In this document: one piece after another, positions 1-8,885 of the stretch
Layout of the letters: every line of letters starts with the position of its first letter
How positions within the stretch are numbered: the first letter of the stretch is position 1
Source: an uncultured Chromatiaceae bacterium
GTDB taxonomy: Bacteria; Pseudomonadota; Gammaproteobacteria; Tenderiales; Tenderiaceae
DNA: 45,125 bases
Assembly (NCBI GenBank): GCA_945787785.1
Contig: CALZIO010000018.1
Location: forward strand, 1 to 45,125
Direction of reading: 5' to 3'
Position numbers and translations under genes: made by a program
The notes under the pieces: generated by a model
What the model was told of the DNA's origin: nothing
The model's database searches: none
The model's input: the letters and a program-made list of their open reading frames with translations, nothing else

Positions 1-1015
1 AAAAAAGCAGTGTTTTGAAAAAGAGATCTGGTCCATCTTCCAATATCACAGTGAGAATTTGTTCACCCCAACCCTGCAATAGTTTAGTTACCACACCAAT
101 TTCAAAAACATCTGTTGTAATCTCACCCGTGGCTCCGAGAACCTGTTCACGGTATTCTGTCGTGTCCATTTCCAGGCTATCCATTAAGGTCAAAACAGTT
201 GCCAGACCATTTGCAAGGTTTCGCACAATATCCCCAGCTACAGTCAGTTTCGCCTTCAATTCAGTATCGTCAGGTACCGCAGACACGCTGGCACGTAAGG
301 CAGTAACTTCATTCATGGCAAGGTCGAGAAGGATAGATCCGTTGGCGGCACGATCAGAAAGACTTTCTTTGAGCACAGTCTCTTGTTCTGCCACATCAAC
401 TTCGAAAAGTTTTGAATATTCTATATTCTCAACCATCAGTTCGTAGACATGGTTCAAACGGTCAAGCGCAGCAAAGATTTTGGTATAAGACGCGGCTTGC
501 TCTGCAGCAGAAAGACCAGGTTCGTGGATTTCAACTTGGGTTCGAATTCGAGCTGCAGATTGCATAGCAACATCAAGTTGTTTAATCAGTATCTCGATGG
601 CTTGTTCCCGGTAGTTACTTACCTCAACGCCTTTATCTTCCTGAGCCGCCACGTTTTTTGCAAAATTAAGGCCTAGTTCCAGTAGAGTAATCAAGGCTTT
701 ATCCAGACGTGCTTCTAAAGCAGTTTTGAGTAAGCCTTCACTTTTTTTAATGCGCGGTAGCAGTTCAGCAATAATTTCTCGCTGTCGAATTATGCTGGCG
801 AGTTGCTTATCTAAAGTATCAGTAGCTTCTTCGTCAGGTACCGTGTTTATTTCAGCTGCTTGAGTTGCTTGAGTTGCTTGAGTTTCTTGAGTTGCTTCAG
901 CTGCTTGAGTTGAGGGTTGATTCTCTTCTGCGGCTAAAACAAATGATGAGTTAAAGCCGATACTGAGCAAAAAAGTGAAAATTAATAGAAAATTTAATGT
1001 TTGATTTAATCGCAT
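1..1015 (-). CDS. MscS-type mechanosensitive channel, N-terminal part (partial, runs off left edge)
   Basis: An open frame runs on the minus strand from ATG at 1015 to the window edge, giving 338 codons without a stop. A GGAGG Shine-Dalgarno lies 8 nt before the ATG. The product starts with a signal peptide (hydrophobic LLIFTFLLSIGF, cleavage near VLA-AEE), then a Thr/Gln/Ala repeat linker. A long helical periplasmic region follows, and the visible part ends with ILEDGPDLFFKTLLF, which resembles the run-up to the first channel helix of MscS-family proteins with large periplasmic domains. The pore and C-terminal domain lie outside the window, so the family call rests on architecture and that junction. 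Transcription points out of the window, and no partner gene is visible on that side. An unrelated helical membrane protein cannot be excluded. Confidence 0.6.
   Translation of the reverse strand, partial: MRLNQTLNFLLIFTFLLSIGFNSSFVLAAEENQPSTQAAEATQETQATQATQAAEINTVPDEEATDTLDKQLASIIRQREIIAELLPRIKKSEGLLKTALEARLDKALITLLELGLNFAKNVAAQEDKGVEVSNYREQAIEILIKQLDVAMQSAARIRTQVEIHEPGLSAAEQAASYTKIFAALDRLNHVYELMVENIEYSKLFEVDVAEQETVLKESLSDRAANGSILLDLAMNEVTALRASVSAVPDDTELKAKLTVAGDIVRNLANGLATVLTLMDSLEMDTTEYREQVLGATGEITTDVFEIGVVTKLLQGWGEQILTVILEDGPDLFFKTLLF
853..912 (-). repeat. Short in-frame repeat coding for Ala-Thr-Gln units
   Basis: A roughly 9-bp unit (ACTCAAGCA on the coding strand) is repeated several times with small variations just after the signal peptide of the MscS-like gene. 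It encodes a low-complexity ATQ linker. Because the unit is a multiple of three, copy changes would alter linker length without a frameshift. Confidence 0.7.
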
Positions 1016-1198
1016 CTTGGTTACCTCCATTCTCGTTGGCCGTAAAACAAGAAGGTGGTTTTCTTGTTATCTACACCAGCGGAGCTAATTAACCGATTAA
1101 CCAACATACTGCTGGGTAATGACCTTTTATAATTTATTGTCGTGATAATTCAAATGAAATCACTTTAAATATATTTGATGCCCGAGTTACGAAATCAT

Positions 1199-1218
1199 GC
1201 TTATTCAGAGACTCCCTA
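1199..1218 (-). repeat. Lone MITE-like terminal repeat end
   Basis: Read on the minus strand, this stretch (TTAGGGAGTCTCTGAATAAG) matches the terminal inverted repeats of the elements at 24697-24865 and 43812-43961. It begins at the stop codon of the DUF481 gene. I could not find a convincing partner end within about 200 bp, so it may be a decayed copy. Confidence 0.45.
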
Positions 1219-2355
1219 ATAATCTATGCTGAAACCAATAATCATTTGATAATCATCCTGCTCAGGAACAACACCGTCAGAATCCGGCTGTGGATCCCGG
1301 GTTCGATCCCAGACAAATGATATGTCCAGATCGATATCACCAGTCAAATCAGTCGATAATGTGGTGATAAAATGGTGATTGTAAGTACCTGAATCCTTGT
1401 TCAGTAGCTGGAAGCTATAGTCCACCAGGAAGTCCATCCAACTGCTTAATTCTGTATCATACATTGTGCCTGCACCTACTGCAGGCGATGTGTTGTCTAT
1501 GTTTTGTCCTTGTTCTACAGAAACAAATTTCGAGTATCTGGCACCAATCCCAGCGTTTACATCCCATTCTGTCTTCGATGTGTGAATGATATGGTAACCA
1601 GCAGAGGTTGAAAGTGAAAATTGGTTGTCTATATTTTTGAATGGATCACTAAAATATTCCGCACTAATTTGACGCCAAAAAAACTTTCTCGATTTAAAAA
1701 CGTCACGATAACCACTGAGGCGATGGTTGTTTGAGGTTTCGATGCGCTCTGCTTCGCTGTAATTACCGATATAATCCAGTACCACGCGAGACAATGCCGT
1801 ACGACGCTTGGCAAGCGCTTGTAGATTCCAATCGATAGTGTCGGTATTACCGCCTCTGATATTTAACCCCATGGTAATATTGCCCGTCCAAAGATCAACC
1901 TGTCTCTTATCTGCCTGGGCTATTGATACTACTTGATCTCGCCGAAACTCGGCGGATTCTTCACCCGCAGTCACGATGACCGAATCTTTAATCATGTTAA
2001 CAAATCCTTCGACAACGAAGGGATCGTCACTTAACGCAGGATCTTCGATAAGAAGGCTTTGAGATTTATGGGTACGAAGCTGGATTACATCGTCAAGATC
2101 AAAGGTCAAAAGATCAAGCTCATCACTATCAAACTCAACCTCAAAGTCATATAGAACTTTAAATTCACCTTTGAGCCACTCACCAGAGACAATCTGAATC
2201 CAGTCGAATTTTTCATCGGGTGGTGGGGCGAATTTTTCCCAAGCGGAATCTTCGGCTTTTGCATTTATGCTGGCAGCAATGAACACACATGCGAGCAAGC
2301 AATACCAGACAACTTTGCAGAAAATGTGTTGACTGTGCGCCCTGAATAATTTCAT
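1216..2355 (-). CDS. DUF481 family outer-membrane protein
   Basis: The 379-residue product begins with a signal peptide ending near INAKA-ED. Residues about 50-150 form a beta-rich region containing 'W.QIVSGEWLKGEF', often seen before the barrel in this family. From about residue 155 (WTGNITMGLNIRGGNTD) to the end, alternating beta strands form a DUF481/YdiY-like barrel, finishing in a strand (IIGFSIDY) with a terminal aromatic residue as expected for Bam-dependent insertion. DUF481 proteins are often described as putative salt-induced outer-membrane proteins, but the function is unknown. It stands alone between the MscS-like gene and a lipoprotein gene. Its stop codon coincides with a MITE-like repeat end. 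Confidence 0.8.
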   Translation of the reverse strand: MKLFRAHSQHIFCKVVWYCLLACVFIAASINAKAEDSAWEKFAPPPDEKFDWIQIVSGEWLKGEFKVLYDFEVEFDSDELDLLTFDLDDVIQLRTHKSQSLLIEDPALSDDPFVVEGFVNMIKDSVIVTAGEESAEFRRDQVVSIAQADKRQVDLWTGNITMGLNIRGGNTDTIDWNLQALAKRRTALSRVVLDYIGNYSEAERIETSNNHRLSGYRDVFKSRKFFWRQISAEYFSDPFKNIDNQFSLSTSAGYHIIHTSKTEWDVNAGIGARYSKFVSVEQGQNIDNTSPAVGAGTMYDTELSSWMDFLVDYSFQLLNKDSGTYNHHFITTLSTDLTGDIDLDISFVWDRTRDPQPDSDGVVPEQDDYQMIIGFSIDY

Positions 2356-2508
2356 TTCTTATTAAGTAGGTAAAGTTAAGATGAAATATTATTATTCTAT
2401 TATTTTAATACCATACTGATCTTAGTAGTATCCATGGTATTTTTACTACACCTTAATGTGGTACAGCCGAGCTTAGGAGCTCCTCATACTTTTTTTATGT
2501 ATCTAACA

Positions 2509-2542
2509 GAGGGTTACAGATAGCTGAATATCTGTAACCCTC
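2509..2542. terminator. Perfect 14-bp stem-loop, probable 3' end signal
   Basis: Arms GAGGGTTACAGATA and TATCTGTAACCCTC pair perfectly around a 6-nt loop, 25 nt after the stop of the lipoprotein gene. There is no clean U-tract immediately after it on the minus strand, so it may protect the mRNA end rather than be a strict intrinsic terminator. Confidence 0.55.
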
Positions 2543-2566
2543 GCCTCTTCTAACCAGTTTTGCAAT

Positions 2567-3094
2567 CTACTTCGGAAGCTTCTTAAACATTTCTGAAATT
2601 GCGTAAGCAATTCTCGCCTTTGAAGTCTCGGAATCAGTATTCTGGATTTCTGCATGTGCCCGTGCTGCCCAGACAGCAAATCCAGTTTCTGCATCAATCA
2701 ACACAACCAACAATGCACCTTGTGGAACGTTCTCTAAGGTACTCATTTTTGTTTCAGGGTTTTGTTCCAGTTTCAACGCCGCCATGTCAACACCAAGTGC
2801 ATATGCAACGATCAAATCAGGGCTTGTACTGGTCTCGGTCATGCCGCGCTTGCGAAGCTCATTGTTAATCAAAAACACAATTTCTGAATCGGCATCAAAT
2901 TCTGGTGGCTCCCACTTGCCCTCTGGATCATTTAAGATGCCCGCTGCGCCTAGCCATGTATACGAACTATAACCGCTGATGTTCGCTTTCGGATCTGTTT
3001 CCGCCTCAACTGTAATGTCACTCTTGGGGAATGTGCTACACCCCACCAGAAAGACAATCCCCAAAATAGTCATCATTGATAAGAGTTTTTTCAT
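2567..3094 (-). CDS. DUF4136-like lipoprotein
   Basis: Start chosen at 3094 (MKKLLSMM). AAGGA lies 8 nt upstream, and the signal peptide with lipobox VGC (IVFLVGC-STF) begins here; an in-frame start at 3163 would add a long polar extension. The 175-residue product after the lipid-modified Cys reads 'SDITVEAETDPKANISGYSSYTWLG', the pattern of DUF4136 proteins (conserved 'D..ANF..Y.TY.W'). It ends in '...ARIAYAISEMFKKLPK', also typical (terminal 'aI..il..fP'). It is probably anchored in the outer-membrane inner leaflet, with no known biochemical function. It follows the OmpW-like gene by 72 bp on the same strand and may be co-transcribed. Confidence 0.75.
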   Translation of the reverse strand: MKKLLSMMTILGIVFLVGCSTFPKSDITVEAETDPKANISGYSSYTWLGAAGILNDPEGKWEPPEFDADSEIVFLINNELRKRGMTETSTSPDLIVAYALGVDMAALKLEQNPETKMSTLENVPQGALLVVLIDAETGFAVWAARAHAEIQNTDSETSKARIAYAISEMFKKLPK

Positions 3095-3166
3095 TATTTT
3101 CATCCTTGTTTTAAAGAGTTGATTTACTGACCAACCATCCATGCCTGGCACTTCATTACACAATGG

Positions 3167-3838
3167 TCATTGGAACATTGTACCAATATCGATACGAATT
3201 ACATCAAAATCCTCCGCTGGAATTCTCTCAAAATCAATCCAGTTTTTGTCATAGGCAGCTCGCATAAAGAAGCTCTTGGATATATCAAAGCGTAAGCCAA
3301 GCCCTACACCGTAATTGAAATTGGTTTGAGTTTCTGTAGGTAAGAATTCTGAGCATGTATAACCCCACCATGGATCCCACCAACATGAAAGGCCCGGAGG
3401 ACCTGATGGGATATTTGTATTAATAAAAGTCCAACCCAGTGTACCGCTGATGTAGGGTGTAAATGCCCTTTTTGAGAAATTGTAAATACCTGTAAATGAG
3501 GTGGTATTTGATTCCATTTCACTGCTGTATTGTGAGGAATTGTTATTATCGTCAATTGTTGTCGCAGTGTAGTTTGTTGAGCTCCAGCCGATATCAAAAT
3601 TCAATGCTAAATGGCTAGTGAAGTTGTAACCAAAGCCAAAACCTATGCCCCAAGAACTATCGAAATCAACGCTACTGCCACCAGTACTTTTAAAGTCTTT
3701 TGACAGGTTGTAGTGCGGTAATAGGTACAAATCAAACACACCTTCACGGGCCTGGACTTGAATTGTATAAGTTGAGGTGATTAGTAAGACAATTACACTA
3801 ACAAACAGCAATCCCTTATTATAATAAGGATTTTCCAT
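3167..3838 (-). CDS. OmpW-like small outer-membrane beta-barrel protein
   Basis: This is a 223-residue protein with a signal peptide ending near IQVQA-REG. The mature part consists of alternating hydrophobic beta strands: LYLLPHYNL, WGIGFGFGYNF, LALNFDIGW, TSFTGIYNF, PYISGTLGW, NYGVGLGLRFD, FFMRAAYD, VIRIDIGTMFQ. That is about eight strands, as in OmpW/OmpX-type barrels. A Trp/Cys-rich loop (CWWDPWWGYTC) between strands probably faces outside and could form a disulfide. The order matches small-channel or scaffold barrels, but OmpW itself is not proven. It is upstream of the DUF4136-like lipoprotein on the same strand. Confidence 0.65.
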   Translation of the reverse strand: MENPYYNKGLLFVSVIVLLITSTYTIQVQAREGVFDLYLLPHYNLSKDFKSTGGSSVDFDSSWGIGFGFGYNFTSHLALNFDIGWSSTNYTATTIDDNNNSSQYSSEMESNTTSFTGIYNFSKRAFTPYISGTLGWTFINTNIPSGPPGLSCWWDPWWGYTCSEFLPTETQTNFNYGVGLGLRFDISKSFFMRAAYDKNWIDFERIPAEDFDVIRIDIGTMFQ

Positions 3839-4154
3839 CTAATTCTCCAAAATGCAGCTTTTATATATGCATTAGCTATCTTGATTAGCTATGTATTTAT
3901 AGTAAGTTATAAATTGAATTATGACTATCCAGAAAGTTCTAATTTCTAGCTTAATTCAGCTTACGTTGGTAGCCATGTAGAGCGAAACGAGGGCCGCTAG
4001 TCCTGGACATGTTACGCCCTCTGCCCTTTCGCAGTTGGGAGCGATAGCGAGTAACGAAAATATGCAGGAGCAGCATTAGTAGCCGTAGAGTCCAGGCTAA
4101 AAACTACAATTTGCACAGCTAGCAATAATTTCAGATACTTTTACTAACATTAGC
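3839..4154. other. Intergenic stretch without recognised gene
   Basis: The half near the OmpW-like gene is AT-rich and should hold its promoter. A more GC-rich block at about 3960-4100 contains only short open frames (a 42-codon one on the minus strand with Arg-rich content). I recognise no RNA or protein family there. Confidence 0.4.
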
Positions 4155-4808
4155 TTACTTTTTCTTTTGCTGTTGCTCTTCCTTATATTTGTCCCAGGCC
4201 TGTAGCTGCTCAGGAGTAAGAATTTTTTCGATTTCCGCGCGCGCATCCCGCTGAATACCTTTCAGCTTTTTAGCAATGCCAATTTTTTGAGTTACGCGTA
4301 GCCTTTTTCCCGCGTTTTCCCAAGCGATTTTTATGATTTTATATTTGCTGTCCGCCAAAACAGGAGCCAGCTGTGATACTTGTTCATTGGTTAAGCTGGT
4401 TTTGGGTTGGATATCCATTAATTGAATTTCAACGAGATCAGCAAACACCCCTTTTATTGTTTTTTCCTTTAATTCTTCATAAGCTTTGAACTGATCTTTG
4501 CTGAGTATGTTTTGTAGCTCTTTGTTGTGAGCATCCTGTGTTTGTTTAACACCTTGGATTAATTTTTCGGGATCAGCGTCTTCACCTTCTTGTTCTTCCA
4601 ATAGCTTTTCTAATTGCGCACCGAATTTCTCCATTGCCGCACGCATCTGCTGCGTTTGTTGGTCGTCGAGCTTGAGTTCCTGCGCGAGTATCTCTGTAAT
4701 GTTATCGGAATTAGAATCCGGCTTCTCTCCCGCTACAGCCGTGAGTGACACTAATAAGGCGCACAAGAAAAATAAGTGTGTAATTTGGAATGATAGTAGC
4801 TTGCCCAT
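4155..4808 (-). CDS. Spy/CpxP-like periplasmic LTxxQ protein
   Basis: The 217-residue product has a signal peptide (LFFLCALLVSLTAVAG) and is otherwise almost entirely charged helix. Two LTxxQ motifs appear: LTNEQ at about 139-143 and LTPEQ at about 197-201. An upstream LDDQQTQQM sits in the equivalent helix position. LTxxQ proteins (Spy, CpxP, ZraP) are periplasmic chaperones or stress sensors. At 217 residues it is longer than Spy (about 160), and it may hold two copies of the fold. A strong AAGGGAGAG Shine-Dalgarno precedes the start. It lies 53 bp downstream of a truncated phosphatase gene and could be read from the sulfatase operon. Confidence 0.65.
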   Translation of the reverse strand: MGKLLSFQITHLFFLCALLVSLTAVAGEKPDSNSDNITEILAQELKLDDQQTQQMRAAMEKFGAQLEKLLEEQEGEDADPEKLIQGVKQTQDAHNKELQNILSKDQFKAYEELKEKTIKGVFADLVEIQLMDIQPKTSLTNEQVSQLAPVLADSKYKIIKIAWENAGKRLRVTQKIGIAKKLKGIQRDARAEIEKILTPEQLQAWDKYKEEQQQKKK

Positions 4809-4861
4809 TTGTGATCTCTCCCTTATTTATGGTTATTAGTGATGGAATTGTTAATTCGCAC

Positions 4862-5287
4862 TCATGAACAGTGCATGTATAGAATTCCACTACACATACT
4901 TGGCGAAATTATTGGAATAAGCGGATGCTCAGGGTCTTCGATGTTATAGGAAAGCTCCCCGGCCTCACGATCAAACCAGACATTACCGACCATGCCGTGT
5001 TGTGATGGAAAGGCACCGGTTGCCAGTGTGGTGTGGCCAACAATGGTTTCGGTATTGGCATGCTGGTAATGGGCATTGGTATAGATGACCCCCTTATCCA
5101 GCAAATAACGAAAACCACCTTTGCCAAAGTTATTGCTGTAGCGGTTGAGTAGATCGGCTCTTAAACCATCTACAGTGATTTGCAATACAAGCTTGATGTC
5201 GGAACGAGGGGCCGCGTTAACCTGGCCTATGCATATAGGCATAAACAGCACCATGCCCAGGACAAGGAGTTGTTTAACTGAATTCAC
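4862..5287 (-). pseudogene. Truncated alkaline-phosphatase-superfamily gene (N-terminal fragment)
   Basis: The 141-residue product has a signal peptide (QLLVLGMVLFMPICIGQVNA) followed by the start of a PafA-like phosphatase/phosphodiesterase domain: LVLQITVDGLRADLL (metal-binding Asp), then NTETIVGHTTLATG with the probable nucleophile Thr. After HPLIPI the reading frame continues for about 15 unrelated residues and stops. Complete members are several hundred residues longer, and the other metal ligands are missing. It is most likely an inactive remnant of a deletion whose junction is near 4910. It follows the second sulfatase by 9 bp, so it was probably the last gene of that operon. Confidence 0.75.
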
Positions 5288-5296
5288 GATCGAATA

Positions 5297-6982
5297 CTAT
5301 CTTGTTGCTGCACTCTGTTTGAAGAGAAACGCCTCCACAGCCGCTTTTGATTCGGGACGAAGATTCTCAATACCTTCATATGGACGACCGGTTGCCGGAC
5401 CTTCATCCGGATACTTCTGTTTGCGCATTTTATGGCGTTGAATCACACGCACAAATTCCTGTCCGCCCCAGGCGCCGATTTCGGTGGAGACTGGCCACTC
5501 TTCACGGGTATCCCGAAACAGGTCATAAAACTTGGCAGCAATGGGATTTTCTCCGGCTTTCGGCACATTGAGCTTGTACTGCTCTTTTACGACTGCCTTC
5601 AGACTATTTCCCGAATAGATAAATACCGTATCACGACGACCGTGTGTTTCACCTTGTAGCATCAGGGCAGTCTGATCCACGCCGTCAATTAGGCGATCTG
5701 TGGGAATCTTATCCGTTGCATCACCAAATCGCGCCAGACTGGTGAACAGGTCAGCCACATGGACGATATCACCAACAATGGAATCTTGCTCGATCATGCC
5801 GGGCCAGCGCGCAAAGGCATCAACGCGCACACCACCTTCCGTGGTATCTACCTTGCCACCGCGATAGATCATAGGTGTAAAGCCACTGCCCGGAGAGTAC
5901 TTGGTGAAGTGTCCGTTATCCCCCATAACTACAACTATCGTGTTATCGGCGACCCCGAGCTTGTCCATCTCGTCGAGGACCTCACCAATCCAGCCGTCCA
6001 GCTGCTTCATGCTTTCGACATAGGTGCCACCGTTCGGCGTTGTGTACTGATCACGGGTAGTGCGCGGATTGTATAGAGGTATCACCGGCCAATATTGCAG
6101 AAAGAACGGTTCATCTTGCTTTGCAAGATTGCGCAGGTGCTCGAGCGTTTGTTGCTGGAAGCGATCATTCATTTCGTCATATTTTTTCTGGGTCCAACGT
6201 TCTCCAGGCTCCATATGCACTTCGCGAACAGTTTCACCGCGCTTGCCCTCCACTACAGTTACCATGTGAGAGGCATCAGGACGGAACCAGTTATCTACGG
6301 TGAAGCGGTCGTCATAATTGTTTTTACCGATACCAATTGAAACTTCTTCGTTGGCGGCGTCATCGTTGAAAATGGTCAGCTGACCCTGTTGGTGGATGGG
6401 AAAGGCGGCGAAGTCGAAACCTTGATGATTGGGCCAGGCTTCCTTGATGTCGCCCATGTGCCACTTGCCAATGTGCACTGTGTTATAGCCAGATTCTGAC
6501 AGCACTTCAGCAAGTGTGACTTCTTTACCTGCAAGGCCGAAGCCAGCGATATCCACTGCCGTATCGCCCATACCGTTGCGATGGGGTTGACGACCGGTCA
6601 TGAAGGCAACGCGTGTCGGCGTGCATGAGGGTTCGGTATACATGCGAGCAAAGCGCATACCCTCATTAGCGAATTTGTTGATGTTGGGTGTCTTGTATCC
6701 GCGAATGGCATTCAATTCCGGAATTCCCAAATCTCCAAAACCGATATCGTCAATCAGAATGTAAAGAATATTCGGTGATTTGCCACCATTTTTTTTACGA
6801 AACTCGGCCAATTTTTCATCGACGGCTTTGTTATCTTTGGCCCATTGTTCGCCGTTTTGAGCTTCGAGAATGTAGTACTCAGTATCGTGCACAAGTGAAC
6901 TGGATGTCCCCTCTTTTGCAGAGACATAAGAGATATTCATGAATAAAAGTAAAGTAAATAGTCCAAATGATCTAATAATCAT
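5297..6982 (-). CDS. Periplasmic sulfatase (arylsulfatase type)
   Basis: Start set at 6982 (MIIRSFGLFTLLLFMN), where a clean signal peptide begins and GGGGA lies upstream. A start at 7039 overlaps the previous stop by 4 nt (ATGA) and would add 19 polar residues. The sulfatase domain opens with NILYILIDDIGFGD (metal-binding Asp pair). It carries the formylglycine motif CTPTR in the context EPSCTPTRVAFMTGR, and later HIGKWHMGD and VVMGDNGHF. These are the ligands expected for hydrolysis of organic sulfate esters in the periplasm. The motif is CTPTR rather than the commoner CTPSR; CxPxR is still satisfied. It is co-transcribed with the sulfatase upstream and shares the N-terminal 'HDTEYYILEAQNGEQW' block with it, so the pair is an old duplication. 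The substrate is unknown. Confidence 0.9.
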   Translation of the reverse strand: MIIRSFGLFTLLLFMNISYVSAKEGTSSSLVHDTEYYILEAQNGEQWAKDNKAVDEKLAEFRKKNGGKSPNILYILIDDIGFGDLGIPELNAIRGYKTPNINKFANEGMRFARMYTEPSCTPTRVAFMTGRQPHRNGMGDTAVDIAGFGLAGKEVTLAEVLSESGYNTVHIGKWHMGDIKEAWPNHQGFDFAAFPIHQQGQLTIFNDDAANEEVSIGIGKNNYDDRFTVDNWFRPDASHMVTVVEGKRGETVREVHMEPGERWTQKKYDEMNDRFQQQTLEHLRNLAKQDEPFFLQYWPVIPLYNPRTTRDQYTTPNGGTYVESMKQLDGWIGEVLDEMDKLGVADNTIVVVMGDNGHFTKYSPGSGFTPMIYRGGKVDTTEGGVRVDAFARWPGMIEQDSIVGDIVHVADLFTSLARFGDATDKIPTDRLIDGVDQTALMLQGETHGRRDTVFIYSGNSLKAVVKEQYKLNVPKAGENPIAAKFYDLFRDTREEWPVSTEIGAWGGQEFVRVIQRHKMRKQKYPDEGPATGRPYEGIENLRPESKAAVEAFLFKQSAATR

Positions 6983-7035
6983 TGCTCTTTCCCCAAAATA
7001 GTGTGATCTAGAATCACGAGCTAAGAGTTTTTTTA

Positions 7036-8757
7036 TCATTGTCCGACATCAGGATCCATGGCTGGATCAAATGGGAGTTGATCCAGGTGCTCGACATACT
7101 CAAGTGGATCAAATGGCAGTTTTTTAGCATCTATCCTTGGTTTGGCTAATGCTTGAATTTCTGGACTTGGATTTTCGACCCCAGTCCATGGTATGCCATG
7201 CACCTCTTTGGCATCCGGGTATTTTTTCTTCCACAGTTCGTGTCGCAACTTCATGCGATTGAAGGGGCTCTTAAGGTGGATAAGGTTCACCAGCATAGGT
7301 GATTTCTCGCGTGGATCCGCCGGGAGGAAATAGAAGGCCGCCGGGATGCCACTCGCCTCACCCACAGGATCAGAAGAAATCCAGTGACGTTTGTAATTCC
7401 CTTTAACCGTGGCACCCAATCGTGGTCCGGCATAGATAAAGACGTGGTCACGGCGGCTGTGAGTGTCACCATTCATCAGCAGCGCCGTCTGGTCGATGCC
7501 GTCGATGACACGATCAGTTGGGATATGCTTCGTGGCACCAGCTAACCGGGCGAAGGTGGTATACAGGTCGGTCTCGTGGATGATGTCGCCTACCAGCTGG
7601 CCAGGCTCGATCACACCAGGCCACCAGGCCTGTGCTGGTACACGTACCCCACCCTCGGTAAAGTCACCCTTACCACCGCGGAAGATGGTTTCTGCCATCC
7701 CTAGCCCAGGTGGTGGATTATGCGACATGGGACCATTGTCAGCCATGGCAATAACAAGGGTGTTTTCGGCAATGCCCAGTTCTTTGAGTTTGGCCATGAT
7801 CTTGCCAACAAACGGATCAATGTTGCACTGCATACCATCTTGAAACAGACTGCGTGATGTTGAACACTTTTCAGGGTTAGGAATAAAGCTAATTAAGTTT
7901 GGCCAGTTGGCAACATAAAATGGTTTGCCTGCCTTGGCGTTGCGTTCGATAAACTCAAGTGTGCGGCGTTGGGCCTCAGGATCAATTTTTAAATAATTCT
8001 CATGACTGTTATCGCCCCATTGGCGGGCCTTTTCGCCCTTTTTACCTTCGGCAATTTGAATCCAGCCCTTGGTGATAAAAGTATCATCGAGCTTATATGG
8101 ATCAGGCGGCAGCATGTCTTCAAACAGTCCAATGCTTGCGTTGGCCCCTTCAGCAAGCTTGGTATTAAGCGACAGGATCTGGTTATAACCGGTGAAGAAG
8201 GCTTCGTCGAAACCCTGGTTGTGGGGATAACTTTCCTCAATGTCACCTAGGTGCCATTTGCCGTGGAAGGCAGTGGCGTAACCGGCCTTGGATAAAACTT
8301 CAGCGATGGTCACTTCCTCACCGCGCATGCCGTGACTCTCGAGCAGCATGCCGATGTTATACATGCCACTACGTATTGCTAGACGTCCGGTTGCAGATGC
8401 CGCACGGCTCGGTGTGCAACCAACCTCGGTATACATACGGGTAAACAGGATGCCCTCTGCGGCCATCTTGTTTAAATTAGGTGTTTCAAGACCCCGGACT
8501 TTCTGTATGGCAGGGATGCCCACGTCACCAAACGCCGTGTCATCCCACATGACGTGAATAATATTCGGTGGTCGGCCATATTTTTTTCTAAGTTCGGCAA
8601 GCTTTTTATCCAGCTCTTGGTTTTCTTTGGTCCATCGTTCCCCATGCTGGGCTTCAAGAATATAGTACTCGGCATCGTGGACGATCGGGCTGGTTGATGC
8701 AAAACTGACACTCGCAATCATCAATACAGTAAATAACAGAATCACTTTATCCATCAT
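7036..8757 (-). CDS. Periplasmic sulfatase (arylsulfatase type), first gene of operon
   Basis: The 573-residue product has a signal peptide (VILLFTVLMIASVSFA). Sulfatase motifs are IIHVMWDDTAFGD, CTPSR (context EVGCTPSRAASATGR, the formylglycine site), FHGKWHLGD and VIAMADNGPM. ATG occurs twice in a row; GGGGAGGA sits just upstream. It is homologous to the next gene along the whole length and overlaps its alternative start by 4 nt. The formylglycine-generating enzyme needed for activation is not in the window. The AraC-type gene transcribed in the opposite direction is a likely regulator. The substrate is not predictable from sequence alone. Confidence 0.92.
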   Translation of the reverse strand: MMDKVILLFTVLMIASVSFASTSPIVHDAEYYILEAQHGERWTKENQELDKKLAELRKKYGRPPNIIHVMWDDTAFGDVGIPAIQKVRGLETPNLNKMAAEGILFTRMYTEVGCTPSRAASATGRLAIRSGMYNIGMLLESHGMRGEEVTIAEVLSKAGYATAFHGKWHLGDIEESYPHNQGFDEAFFTGYNQILSLNTKLAEGANASIGLFEDMLPPDPYKLDDTFITKGWIQIAEGKKGEKARQWGDNSHENYLKIDPEAQRRTLEFIERNAKAGKPFYVANWPNLISFIPNPEKCSTSRSLFQDGMQCNIDPFVGKIMAKLKELGIAENTLVIAMADNGPMSHNPPPGLGMAETIFRGGKGDFTEGGVRVPAQAWWPGVIEPGQLVGDIIHETDLYTTFARLAGATKHIPTDRVIDGIDQTALLMNGDTHSRRDHVFIYAGPRLGATVKGNYKRHWISSDPVGEASGIPAAFYFLPADPREKSPMLVNLIHLKSPFNRMKLRHELWKKKYPDAKEVHGIPWTGVENPSPEIQALAKPRIDAKKLPFDPLEYVEHLDQLPFDPAMDPDVGQ

Positions 8758-8836
8758 TATTCCTCCCCTTTAGCAACATGAAGATGTAAATTACATTCAG
8801 TGCCTTAATTATTTTGTTGCTTAACGCAATTTATTT

Positions 8837-8851
8837 ATTATGATTCATAAT
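8837..8851. promoter_or_regulatory. 15-bp palindrome between sulfatase and AraC genes
   Basis: ATTATGA-T-TCATAAT is a perfect palindrome in the 128-bp divergent region. It is a candidate operator or part of an overlapping promoter. AT-rich palindromes can arise by chance, so support is modest. Confidence 0.35.
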
Positions 8852-8885
8852 TAATAGCAGCAGTATCAAGAATCCGCAAAACTGG

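Noticed and set aside
15-676. Plus-strand open frames at the left edge
   Set aside because: They are antisense to the MscS-like frame, which has a signal peptide and ribosome-binding site; their products are Ser/Arg-rich shadows.
3960-4100. GC-richer intergenic block considered as a structured RNA
   Set aside because: I could not fold it into a recognised riboswitch or sRNA by eye, and it lacks conserved motifs.
5347-8557. Several plus-strand open frames of 60-126 codons
   Set aside because: They lie opposite the two sulfatase genes and have no homology-like features or ribosome-binding sites.
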